Source: Fabrea salina
Taxonomy: Eukaryota > Ciliophora > Heterotrichea > Heterotrichida > Fabreidae
Length of the DNA stretch: 64,000 bases
Assembly (NCBI GenBank): GCA_022984795.1
Contig: JALIHJ010000011.1
Location: 186,001 to 250,000, forward strand
Reading direction: 5' to 3'
Under the pieces are notes generated by a model, which searched no databases, was not told the DNA's origin, and saw nothing but the letters and a program-made list of their open reading frames with translations. Of the stretch, positions 34,323-42,612 are shown one piece after another. The translations under genes were made by a program, and so were the position numbers. Every line of letters starts with the position of its first letter. Position 1 is the stretch's first letter.

Positions 34323-36626
34323 TTAGTCTATAACAATGATCTTCATCGACTTTTGAGGCTCAACAGAATCTTCAAAGTCTCTTTTGCGTTTTCCCAGTTC
34401 ATTCCGGATTTCTTCTATCCTACTGAAGGTTGAGATGCTGAAAGGTTTCCAAACTTGGCTCTTCCATCCTTCTGAGTTGATCCAGTGTTTGTAGTTGCTA
34501 GACTTGCTTTTTGCATCTTCTAGAAACTCAAAAGCTTTAATGGCTCCTTTTATAGTGATTTCTTTTTCCTGGATTTTAGTGCTTAAAACCTTAGCAGCGT
34601 AAGCAAAAGCTAAGTAAGAAGGGTATTTGTTTCTTCGGCAGTAGTCTAGGTACGTTTTAGGTTCAAAAACAATGTTATAGTGAATGTCGAACTTATACTG
34701 CAGCTTTAAGTCAGGGTCTTCGTCAGGGTCGTCGTCAAAAGAAGGACATTCTAAGAAAAAACCTAAACCCTCAGCCTTGGCTAGTAACTTTCCCCTCCAA
34801 CTTTGATCAGCCAAAAACTTTTTCCTTTCCTTGATTTCACTCCAACTGAAGTCAGTGAATTCAGGAGGCATTCCTAAAGAGTAAGGTTCTAAGTTCACAT
34901 AGAGGAACCTTCTTCGGAAGGCTTGGTAAACGCACTGCTGCTCAGGTTTTAGGTGCTTTTCAATTGTTTCTAAAGGCGTGTTGGTTATGACTAAAACAAC
35001 AGGTTTGTACATTCTGCCTGTTCCGTACTTAATGTTGTAAACGTACTCTTGACTAGTAGTCATTCCGTTCCAGTCCACTAAGTTAGAAATGATTTGTCCA
35101 AATGTCAAAGAGTCGTCGTATATAAATAAGTCTCCTGTTTCAGCACTGAAGAAACTGCTGCCCTTGGTGTGGAAAACTGGCGAAAAGAACTTTTGGATCC
35201 AGTTGCAAAACATTGTTTTCCCTTTTGAAGGAGGCCCACAAAGGTACATAGCTATAGGGTCTGACTGCTTTTCTTTGTAGTTAAGTCTAGTCATGAAGTC
35301 ACCTATCTTCAAACACACTTCGTTTCGGTAATTTGCAAAATCAACTCCCATTTCACTGCACATCTTTTTAGACTCACTAAAGTTGTCGACTGGAATGTAA
35401 GGAATTTTATGTTCGCTCCAGGCAACTCCGTTTTGCATTGGTCTAAAAGGAGGCACTAGTAAAGGGTTTACTTTGCCTTTGTCGAAAAGAGTGTCTAGGA
35501 TGTAACCTTTCCTTTTAGCGTAATTGTAAATATTACTCCTGTCACTGCGGTTCCAGCAAAACTCTTTGTAGCGTTGGCTTAGAAACTCGTTGTTTTTCAA
35601 GCCTTCGGCAAACTCGTCTAGTTTTATGACGCAGTTAAGTTTTTTGTTAAGTTTTTCCACAGCTGCTTTACTGAGTTGTATTCTTTCTGCTGTTCGTTTG
35701 AAGTTAATGTCTTCTTTAAAGCAGTCAAACAGTGGTTTGGTTATCTTGATTCTTTCAATATGCACTTTTTCGATTTCAGCATCAATGTTCAAACCTTCTT
35801 CAGTGAGTTTAGGTACTTTTTCTTGGGGTTTTGGAGTGGTTTCATTGGAATTATGTACCTTTTCTTGGGGTTTTGGAGTGTTTTCATTGGACTTAGGTAC
35901 CTTTTCTTGGGGTTTTGGAGTGTTTTCATTGGAATTATGTACTTTTTCTTGGGGTTTTGGAGTGTCTTTAAGTGGAAACTTAGGGGGGGGTTTAACCGCG
36001 AAAAACTGGGGGTTTCCAGGAAAAAGTGCTTGGTAGCACTGAGTGCAGTAAATCTTTCCAGTTTGGAGTTCTTTCACTTGGGACCACTGAAACTCGCCTC
36101 CACAATGTGCACAGTCCACTTTAGTTTCAATGTCAGTTCTTTGGTTGCACCTAGCACAGTTATAGTAAAAGTGCTTCCCGTTAGGGTCTATATTTCCTTT
36201 TTCGTTTAAGCACTTTTCATGAACGTACTCGTTACAGCTGCAGGAAAGTTTTAACCCACCAGTTAAAAGAAAGTCTTTGCAAATCTGACACCTGACGTAT
36301 AACAAGCTGTAAATGTTATTCAGCAAATCAGGAGGAAGAAGTGTGTCTAAGTGCACCTGAATTTCCTCCTGAGATGACCTCAGAATTTCTTGAATATGCG
36401 TTTGGTACGAAGCGTTGTCTAAGTCGCTTTGTATAGTCTGGTAAATCATTATGTGCTCTTGAATACACATCAACACTTCTGCGACTTTTGGAGCATCTAC
36501 TTGGTTTTCCCGCATCCTAGTTTGAATCTGGCTTTCAAAAGACTCCAGCTCAGAAATCTTTCTCTCAATCTGGGCCTTAACAGCCTCAGCCTGTGAATTG
36601 AAGTTGTTTGGAAGATAAAGTTCCAT
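34323..36626 (-). CDS. zinc-finger protein with virus-type superfamily 3 helicase
   Basis: A 767-aa protein in one intact frame. N-terminal coiled coil (1-100), a Cys/His zinc region (about 112-205: CQICKDFLL, CSCNEYVHEKC, CARCNQR, CAHCGGEF, CTQCYQ), four 14-aa TPKPQEKV repeats, then a linker and an SF3 helicase (about 455-600) with Walker A GPPSKGKT, Walker B LFIYDD, motif C VLVITNTP and a likely arginine finger AFRRRF. SF3 helicases belong to small DNA and some RNA viruses; order and spacing look most like Rep proteins of CRESS-DNA viruses. No HUH endonuclease or capsid gene is seen. It appears whole, sits among host genes with host-like base use, and is probably an old capture kept by the host. 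Exact virus family is uncertain. Confidence 0.8.
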   Translation of the reverse strand: MELYLPNNFNSQAEAVKAQIERKISELESFESQIQTRMRENQVDAPKVAEVLMCIQEHIMIYQTIQSDLDNASYQTHIQEILRSSQEEIQVHLDTLLPPDLLNNIYSLLYVRCQICKDFLLTGGLKLSCSCNEYVHEKCLNEKGNIDPNGKHFYYNCARCNQRTDIETKVDCAHCGGEFQWSQVKELQTGKIYCTQCYQALFPGNPQFFAVKPPPKFPLKDTPKPQEKVHNSNENTPKPQEKVPKSNENTPKPQEKVHNSNETTPKPQEKVPKLTEEGLNIDAEIEKVHIERIKITKPLFDCFKEDINFKRTAERIQLSKAAVEKLNKKLNCVIKLDEFAEGLKNNEFLSQRYKEFCWNRSDRSNIYNYAKRKGYILDTLFDKGKVNPLLVPPFRPMQNGVAWSEHKIPYIPVDNFSESKKMCSEMGVDFANYRNEVCLKIGDFMTRLNYKEKQSDPIAMYLCGPPSKGKTMFCNWIQKFFSPVFHTKGSSFFSAETGDLFIYDDSLTFGQIISNLVDWNGMTTSQEYVYNIKYGTGRMYKPVVLVITNTPLETIEKHLKPEQQCVYQAFRRRFLYVNLEPYSLGMPPEFTDFSWSEIKERKKFLADQSWRGKLLAKAEGLGFFLECPSFDDDPDEDPDLKLQYKFDIHYNIVFEPKTYLDYCRRNKYPSYLAFAYAAKVLSTKIQEKEITIKGAIKAFEFLEDAKSKSSNYKHWINSEGWKSQVWKPFSISTFSRIEEIRNELGKRKRDFEDSVEPQKSMKIIVID
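35800..35968 (-). repeat. 42-nt in-frame tandem repeat
   Basis: Four copies of a 42-nt unit encoding TPKPQEKV plus a six-residue spacer (HNSNEN, PKSNEN). Copies are nearly identical in DNA, so the array is young compared with the gene around it. It forms the flexible linker between zinc region and helicase part. Confidence 0.88.
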
Positions 36627-36659
36627 TTTTTATAAGGGGATCTATAATTATCAGAAATT

Positions 36660-39600
36660 TTAATTGTAAAGTTTTCTGCTTCTTAGTTGTTCGTCAGCTG
36701 AATTCTTGCACAAAGCTCTGCGCTCAACTATACTGCGTCCTTCTAAGAACTGAGTTTTGAACAGCACGTTGGCGTTAGTAAACATTCCTTCTTTCAAACT
36801 CACTACAATAAACTGGGACTCCGAAAAGTGCTCTTTAACCATCTTGCCAATGTTTTGAGTGTGCGATATGTCCAAAGCAGCGTCTATTTCGTCCAAAATG
36901 TAAATAGGAGCTGGCTTGTACTTAAGTAAAGACAAAATAAAAGACAGAGCTAGCAAACTGCGTTGGCCTCCACTTAGTTCACTTAAGTTAGTTTTCCAAA
37001 CATTTCCAAAAGCTACTTTAAGTTCCAAGCCTACAAGGGAGTTGTCTTCTTTGTGGTAAACAGGTCCTAAAGCAGCAGTGGCTCCTGGAAGTATTGACTG
37101 GAAGATTCTTTGTAAGTTAAGGTCCACAGCTTCCCAAGTGTTGATGATGCACTCTTGCTTTTTGGAGTCGAGTTCTTGAATGACTTCTTGGAGTTTGTTT
37201 TTGTCACTTAGCACTATGGACCTTTTTCTCCACTAGTTCAGTGTACCTTTGTTCTTGGTCGTCAAGAGTGGACATTACTTTGGTGTTGATGCGTTTTTTT
37301 TCTTGGTCACATTCGTACTTGAGTTTGTCTAGTTTTTGTTTTTCGAGTTCAGTGTCTATGTCTGGGATTTCCATTTCAGCTTCCAGAATCCATTTGTTTT
37401 CTTCTATGATTTTTTTGGAGTCTTCTTTGGCCTTTTTGGAGTCTTCTTTCATGTGTTTGAGCTTTCTTTCTAAGTCTTCAATTTCTTTTTTGGTGTGTTT
37501 TAAGTATTCGTACTGTTTGGAGATTTCTTCTTTGATTTCTTTGAGTTTTTGGTGGTTTCTGTTTTCTTCTTCTCTCAAAGTTTCGTACTCGTTTTTCTTT
37601 TCTTGGTAAACAGAGTCCTTTGCTTTAATAGACTCTTTTAAGTTCTGGATTTCGTGCTCGAGTTTCTGGACGTTTTGTTTGTTCTGTGAAAAGTCTTCAC
37701 TTAAGTTGTTGGTAGTTTCTTCTAAGCTTGAAAGTTTGACTTTGGATTCTTCAAGTTGTTGTTTGAGGGTTTTGAGTTCTTGGGTTATGCAATTGTACTC
37801 TTCTTGGGTTTTGTTTAAGGCTTTTGAAAGGCTTTCTTTAGAGTTGCTTTTTGGCTCGGCTTGGATGTTCCTGAGGTCTTCTTCTATAGCCTGATAGCTT
37901 CTCTGGTACTCTTCGAGTTGGATATTGAGGTTTTCTAGTTCGTTTTCTAGCTGGTTGATTTCTTCACTGAGTCTTTGAGCATTTCCTTCCCTTAAAAAGG
38001 ACTCTTTGGCTTTAAGGGTTTGGGCTTTGATTTGGAGTTCGTTTTGCATTTCCATGAGTTTTCGGTCAGTTTCCCTGTAAGCTTCGAGTTCTTTAGAGAG
38101 TTTTCTATGGTTTTCTTTTAAGCTTTCGTATCTGTTTTGAATTTCAACTAGTTTTTTGTAGAGTTCAAGGTAGCTTTGGCTTTGTCTAGAAGCTCCTCCT
38201 GAAATAACTCCTGAAGGGTCGTAGACATCTCCCTCTAGAGTTATGGCTTTTTGTTTGAACTCGTAAGCTACTCTTTTAGCTATTTCAGTGTTTTCGCATA
38301 CGTAAAATCCTCCGAAAACGTACCCAACTGAGTTGTAGAACTCTGACTGGTACTCTATTAAGTCAAGGCCTCTAAAGACTCTGTCTCCGTAAGTCTGTTT
38401 AATTCTCATTTCAATGTTAGGGTTCACTTCAAAAGGTTTCATCCGGTTGTTAGCAAAGATCCTTACATTTCCAAAAGTTTTCCTTTTAAGAAGCAGTTGG
38501 CCAGTAGTGTCAGTGTCAACTACAAGCCCAAAAAGACCTGAACCAGCTCCTACGTCTAAAGCTTTGGAGTACTTAAAGTCTTTCACTTTTATCAAGTGAA
38601 TTATTCTGCCTTTGACTTTGGATCGGTTAAAGTTGGGTTCGGGGTCTTGGTAAGACAACTTGAACCTGGAGTACTCAGGGTCCCTTAGTTGTCTTTCTAA
38701 GTCTTGAATTTCAGTTTGGATGTTTCTAATTTGTGTCCCAAGTGTGCTTTTTTGAGGGTTTGCTTGTTGGCCTTCTTGTATAGAGCGGTCTAAGGCTGAG
38801 ATTTCTTGTTTGAGCTTTTCCACAGCTTGTTCTTCGTTCACAGAAGAACTTTTGGCTTCTTCGAGTTTTTTTAGTTTTGAAGAAAGGAACTCGTTGGTGT
38901 TTTTGATCTTTTTTTGCAAGCTTTGGATTTCTTGTTTGGTTTTAGAGAGTTCTCTTTGTTTGGAGTTAACTATGCTTTCAGTGAAGTTTTCAGTTTCTAT
39001 TCCTTGTTCAAGTGCCTGCAGAGAGGTTTTTAAGTTCTCTAGCTGAGATGACTTTTCTGAAACTTGTTGCTCTTTTCTTTGTTTGTTGGACTCTAAGTAC
39101 TGGATTCTTTGAGTGAGTCTTTTTTGGTTGGTGGAGTTTTCGAGTAGTTCTTTTTCTTGGGTTTGTATTTCTTGAGTGGTTTCTTTGAGTTCTTTTTGTT
39201 TGCTGTCTAGGTTAGCTTTTTCTTGGTTTATTTCGTTTTTGGCTTTTTCTAGTTCTTCATTGAGTTTGCTAGAAGTGTCACTAGTGCCTAAGGTTTCGGC
39301 CTCTTGTTTTTTGAGTTCTTCTAGTTTTTCGTGGGTTTTTTCTTTTTTCTCTTCAGCTTTTTTAAGTTGTTTTAGGTAGTCCTCAGTGATGTCTTCGTTT
39401 TGCTGGCATTTTTCTAAGCAGTTGTAGTACTCAACTATGAGTAGTTTCTTCTCTAGTTCTTCAGTTTCGTCCTTTTTGCTTTTCCAGATCAAGTAGTCTT
39501 CTTTTTCTTTTTGGAGTCTTTCTAGCATGGGGTTAACGTCTTCATTCAGGATCTTGTCAATCTCAGCTAGCTTAAGGTCTTTTTTCTGCATAAGGTTCTC

Positions 39601-40143
39601 TGCTTTGCGTCTTTCAGACTCGTAAATGTTAATTCCTGCAGTTTCTTCAACTAAGCTCAGTATTTCTTTAGGCTTCATTCCAGTAACCTGAGTTATTCTT
39701 CCTTGCATGATCAGAAAGTTAGCGTTATTCACGTTAAGACCTGCCATGCAAAACAGTTGCTTGACCTTCTCGCCTGTAGCTTTGGTCCCGTTGATTGTGT
39801 ACTTAGTAGTGCCTCCAACGGCAATTTCCCGCCTAACTGAAATGGTGTCTCTTTCTTTGTACACTTCGTGTGAACGCGACTTGTCTGAGTTGTCAAACAA
39901 AATAGTTACGTTGGCTTTAGTCACTCCAGCTTGTCCGTTCTTGTAAATCAGTTCCTGCAAGCTTGTAACTCGGACTGTAGTTAAGTTGGTGATTCCTAAC
40001 ACAAAACAAATTGCGTCTAAAATGTTGGACTTTCCTGACCCGTTGAACCCTGTGATTGCGTTGAAGTGACTATCAAACCCAGCAATCACAGTCCGCTTAG
40101 CGTAAGACTTGAAGCCTTCCAAAACGATTTCTTTGATATGCAT
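36660..40143 (-). CDS. SMC2: SMC2, condensin ATPase subunit, with one apparent frameshift
   Basis: Partner of SMC4 in condensin. The N-terminal head reads [20 protein letters not shown] with Walker [20 protein letters not shown]; hinge near 530-680 ([14 protein letters not shown]); C-terminal head with signature [13 protein letters not shown] and Walker [12 protein letters not shown]. The frame breaks at 37204. Homology stays in the first frame through RYTELVEK and resumes as [10 protein letters not shown] in another frame, so the switch lies in a run of five T (37223-37227). Leaving one base out gives 1160 aa, a normal length. This looks like an assembly or read error in a homopolymer; a true mutation or slippage is less likely in a needed gene. 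Confidence 0.93.
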
Positions 40144-40154
40144 ATTATTTGAAT

Positions 40155-41000
40155 TTAATTAGGCGAACTTAAAAGTGAAACAGCACTGTAGAGACTGTGG
40201 CATTCGTAAACTAACTCGTTGTTTAAGTAAGTGTAAAGGTCGAAGTACTTGAGTTTCAGAATTTTGTCTTTTTGGAACTCAAGCATCCTCAGTATCAAGT
40301 TCAAAATAACTTGTTCTCCTTCTAACAAAAACATGTCAAAAACCCTCACTGAGAGTTCCAAAGGAAATTTGTAAACGCAAACTGTAAAGAAAAAGTGCGA
40401 AAACACAGAAATGTCAACGCACTCCTGAGCAAGGTGCAAGTGAATATCTTTCAAACGCAGTTCAATAAGACGGTCTAACTGCTGCAGCATGTTCAACAGT
40501 TTAGGAGTGCCTTCTGAGTAAACTTCTTTCCAGTTCAAAACAGTCATTACGTAGACAAAAGCTTTAAAAGCGTCTTCGTAAGAAAACATATGCATTAACA
40601 AGAACCCTGCAATGTAGTTCATTCCTTGACAGTACTCAAAAGAACTATCGTACCTGCTGTAGGCCCCCAATACCTTCAACAAACCTTTTTGTCCCCAACT
40701 TTTAGGGTGCTTGAAGTTAGGGTCGAGAGGGAAAGTTCTGCACGCATCTTTTAAAACTAAGTTGCAAGGAACCTCTTTTAGAGAGAAGTCAAACCTTGGT
40801 TCAAGTGTGAGTCTAGTTAAGTAACTCCAAATTTCAGCTCTGAGGTGGCTTGGAATTCCTTTTAGTATACTTATGAGGAGTTTGGGGTAAGAAGGTTTGC
40901 GCGTTTTTTGGTAAAGGATGGATTCCCACTCTGCTGCTGAGTACTCTATGTAAGGAGTATCCTGAGGGTTGTGTGCTCTAAAAAGCAGTTCCTTTGACAT
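40155..41000 (-). CDS. TBC-domain Rab GTPase-activating protein
   Basis: A 281-aa protein that is nearly all TBC domain. The dual-finger residues are in place: the Arg in VLKDACRTFP and the Gln in FEYCQGMNYIAGFLL, so it should stimulate GTP hydrolysis by a Rab. GIPSHLRAEIWSYL opens the domain and FDMFLLEGEQVILNLIL lies near its end. Small stand-alone TBC proteins like this resemble TBC1D10/GRTP1 types; the Rab target is unknown. Its stop is 11 bp from the SMC2 ATG, so the SMC2 promoter must overlap this gene. Confidence 0.9.
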   Translation of the reverse strand: MSKELLFRAHNPQDTPYIEYSAAEWESILYQKTRKPSYPKLLISILKGIPSHLRAEIWSYLTRLTLEPRFDFSLKEVPCNLVLKDACRTFPLDPNFKHPKSWGQKGLLKVLGAYSRYDSSFEYCQGMNYIAGFLLMHMFSYEDAFKAFVYVMTVLNWKEVYSEGTPKLLNMLQQLDRLIELRLKDIHLHLAQECVDISVFSHFFFTVCVYKFPLELSVRVFDMFLLEGEQVILNLILRMLEFQKDKILKLKYFDLYTYLNNELVYECHSLYSAVSLLSSPN

Positions 41001-41088
41001 TATTATTTAAGCAGAGTGCTTGAAGCTTACATTGTTCTGTTATAATATGAAATTTAAATTAAAAGCTTATGATGTAATTATAAAATAA

Positions 41089-41511
41089 ATGAACTCAGTG
41101 TTCAGTCCAGTATTTGAAACCACAGACGACGACAGAAAAGACATAGAAGGCTTTATGGCTTTAATTCACTCGCATTTGAACTCAGAGTACACCGACAAAT
41201 CTCAGTTTTACGGCTTCGACTTTGTTGAAGAAGTGCCCATTCAGTCAATGGTGGAGGAAAGATTCGCATGGGAACCTACAGACAAAACACAAAGAAGATC
41301 CACCTTGAGTTCAGTGGCTTCCACCAGACCGACTCTTGAGCACGACCAGCACTTAGGGGACTTGGAACTTGTTAGGGCTTCGTTTGAAGAGCGCAGAAGT
41401 AGAGTTTCATTTTCTTCTCCTACAGTTGAACCCAACCAAGATTTCCAGGAAATCCCTCAAATCCTTCCGACACGCACCAACAGTTCCTGTTTGGAAAAAC
41501 GCGATATTTAA
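41089..41511 (+). CDS. short acidic protein of unknown function
   Basis: A 140-aa protein without recognised domain, signal peptide or TM. It is rich in Glu, Asp, Ser and Arg and looks largely disordered (TDKTQRRSTLSSVASTRP). A 13-codon upstream frame (MKFKLKAYDVIIK) ends in TAA directly against its ATG, a possible translational control element. It faces the TBC gene across 88 bp. Confidence 0.55.
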   Translation: MNSVFSPVFETTDDDRKDIEGFMALIHSHLNSEYTDKSQFYGFDFVEEVPIQSMVEERFAWEPTDKTQRRSTLSSVASTRPTLEHDQHLGDLELVRASFEERRSRVSFSSPTVEPNQDFQEIPQILPTRTNSSCLEKRDI

Positions 41512-41587
41512 TATATTTGAACAATGCATTTTTGTGTTTCCGCCATTTTCGTGGTTGGCTTTTAAGTCTTTAGATAATACATAAGAG

Positions 41588-42133
41588 CTAATAAGTGGTT
41601 AAATTTACTTTTTCTACGAGTTTGTAAATGTTGAGTTTCAAAAGACTTACTGTAAGTCCAAAACTTAAAATGAACCCAGGCCCTCTCAAGGGCTGGAAAC
41701 CCACTAAAACTCCTAAGGGGTAACTCAAGTAGTACAGAAGTCTGCTTGAAACAAACAACAACCCAACTAAAGCTAGTGTTTCATTACTCAGTTCAGTTGC
41801 AGCTGAGAAATAATTCACCAAAAACAAAAAGGTTTGTTCTAAGTTGTTTTGGAGTATGTTTTTCTGAACAACTAAAAATTGGGTATCGGTAGACTCCAGA
41901 GTGTTTCCAGCAGAAGTAAACATTCTTGTGAACATCACAGTCAACACTGAAATCACCAAAGGCACAGTTGCCAGCCCAGAGTACCTCATTACAACCTCTT
42001 GTGGAGATCCACTGTACCAGGACTCCTCAAGCACTCCCTTAGTCTCCCAAAACTTCCTGAAAAACCACACTGTAAATGCTCCCATAAATACCAAGTACAC
42101 AAGCAACAGAGAGTAAAAAGCCTTCTTCCTCAT
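41588..42133 (-). CDS. MAPEG-like membrane protein
   Basis: A 181-aa protein with four TM segments. [18 protein letters not shown] and [17 protein letters not shown] match the MAPEG signatures (N.LEq...F and (G/S)R..YY..Y), the fold of microsomal glutathione transferases and leukotriene C4 synthase. The catalytic Arg of the true glutathione enzymes cannot be placed with confidence, so it may be one of the non-enzymatic members. ATG at 42131-42133 is chosen: the frame stays open upstream but runs into the neighbouring eS31 gene, 25 bp away. Confidence 0.78.
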   Translation of the reverse strand: MRKKAFYSLLLVYLVFMGAFTVWFFRKFWETKGVLEESWYSGSPQEVVMRYSGLATVPLVISVLTVMFTRMFTSAGNTLESTDTQFLVVQKNILQNNLEQTFLFLVNYFSAATELSNETLALVGLLFVSSRLLYYLSYPLGVLVGFQPLRGPGFILSFGLTVSLLKLNIYKLVEKVNLTTY

Positions 42134-42158
42134 TTTAATTACAAACCTTCCATTTATA

Positions 42159-42590
42159 ATGCGCATATTCGTCCAAAGCGCCACAGGGATCCACAACGTC
42201 GAAGCATCAGAGGAGACTTCAATTAGTTCGTTAAAGTGCATGACAGGTGCAAGCTCATTGCAATGGGGAGGACGCATCCTCAGAGAGGAACTCACAGTAG
42301 GAGACTACGGAATTATGGAAGAAAGCACTTTGGAAGCTCTAGAGGCCCTTCTTGGAGGCAAGAAGAAAAGGAAGAAGAAGGTTCACACAACTCCTAAAAA
42401 GAAGAAGCATGTGAAGAAGAAGGTCAAGCTTGCCACTCTCAACATCTACAAGGTTGACAAGAGCGAAAAGGTCAACCGCACAAAAAGGGTGTGTGACAAG
42501 TGTGGCCCTGGCACCTTTATGGCAAAGCACTTCGACAGACACTACTGCGGAAAGTGCCACTTGACTGTTATGTTCGCACAGGCGGCTTAA
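42159..42590 (+). CDS. RPS27A: ubiquitin-like/ribosomal protein eS31 (S27a) fusion
   Basis: A 143-aa fusion. Residues 68-143 are eS31: Lys-rich head, then [26 protein letters not shown] with the C4-type zinc finger. Residues 1-67 align to ubiquitin ([35 protein letters not shown]) but are about nine residues short, lack nearly all ubiquitin lysines, including the K48 and K63 positions, and end LLGG in place of LRGG. So this leader cannot act as normal ubiquitin; like FUBI in front of eS30, it may only help the ribosomal part fold before removal. Confidence 0.9.
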   Translation: MRIFVQSATGIHNVEASEETSISSLKCMTGASSLQWGGRILREELTVGDYGIMEESTLEALEALLGGKKKRKKKVHTTPKKKKHVKKKVKLATLNIYKVDKSEKVNRTKRVCDKCGPGTFMAKHFDRHYCGKCHLTVMFAQAA

Positions 42591-42612
42591 GTAATCTTTG
42601 GGGTTGCTAAAT

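Noticed and set aside
37207-37214. Euplotes-like +1 frameshift at AAG-TGA in SMC2
   Set aside because: Length would fit, but homology (SIVLSDKNK) shows that the frame changes before this point, and no other gene here uses such a site.
37204-37243. Intron at the SMC2 break
   Set aside because: GT-AG pairs here have lengths 8, 12, 14, 15, 19, 20, 25 and more. The 15-nt one leaves a TGA, and the 19- and 25-nt ones would delete TELVE, which matches SMC2. A one-base homopolymer error fits best.
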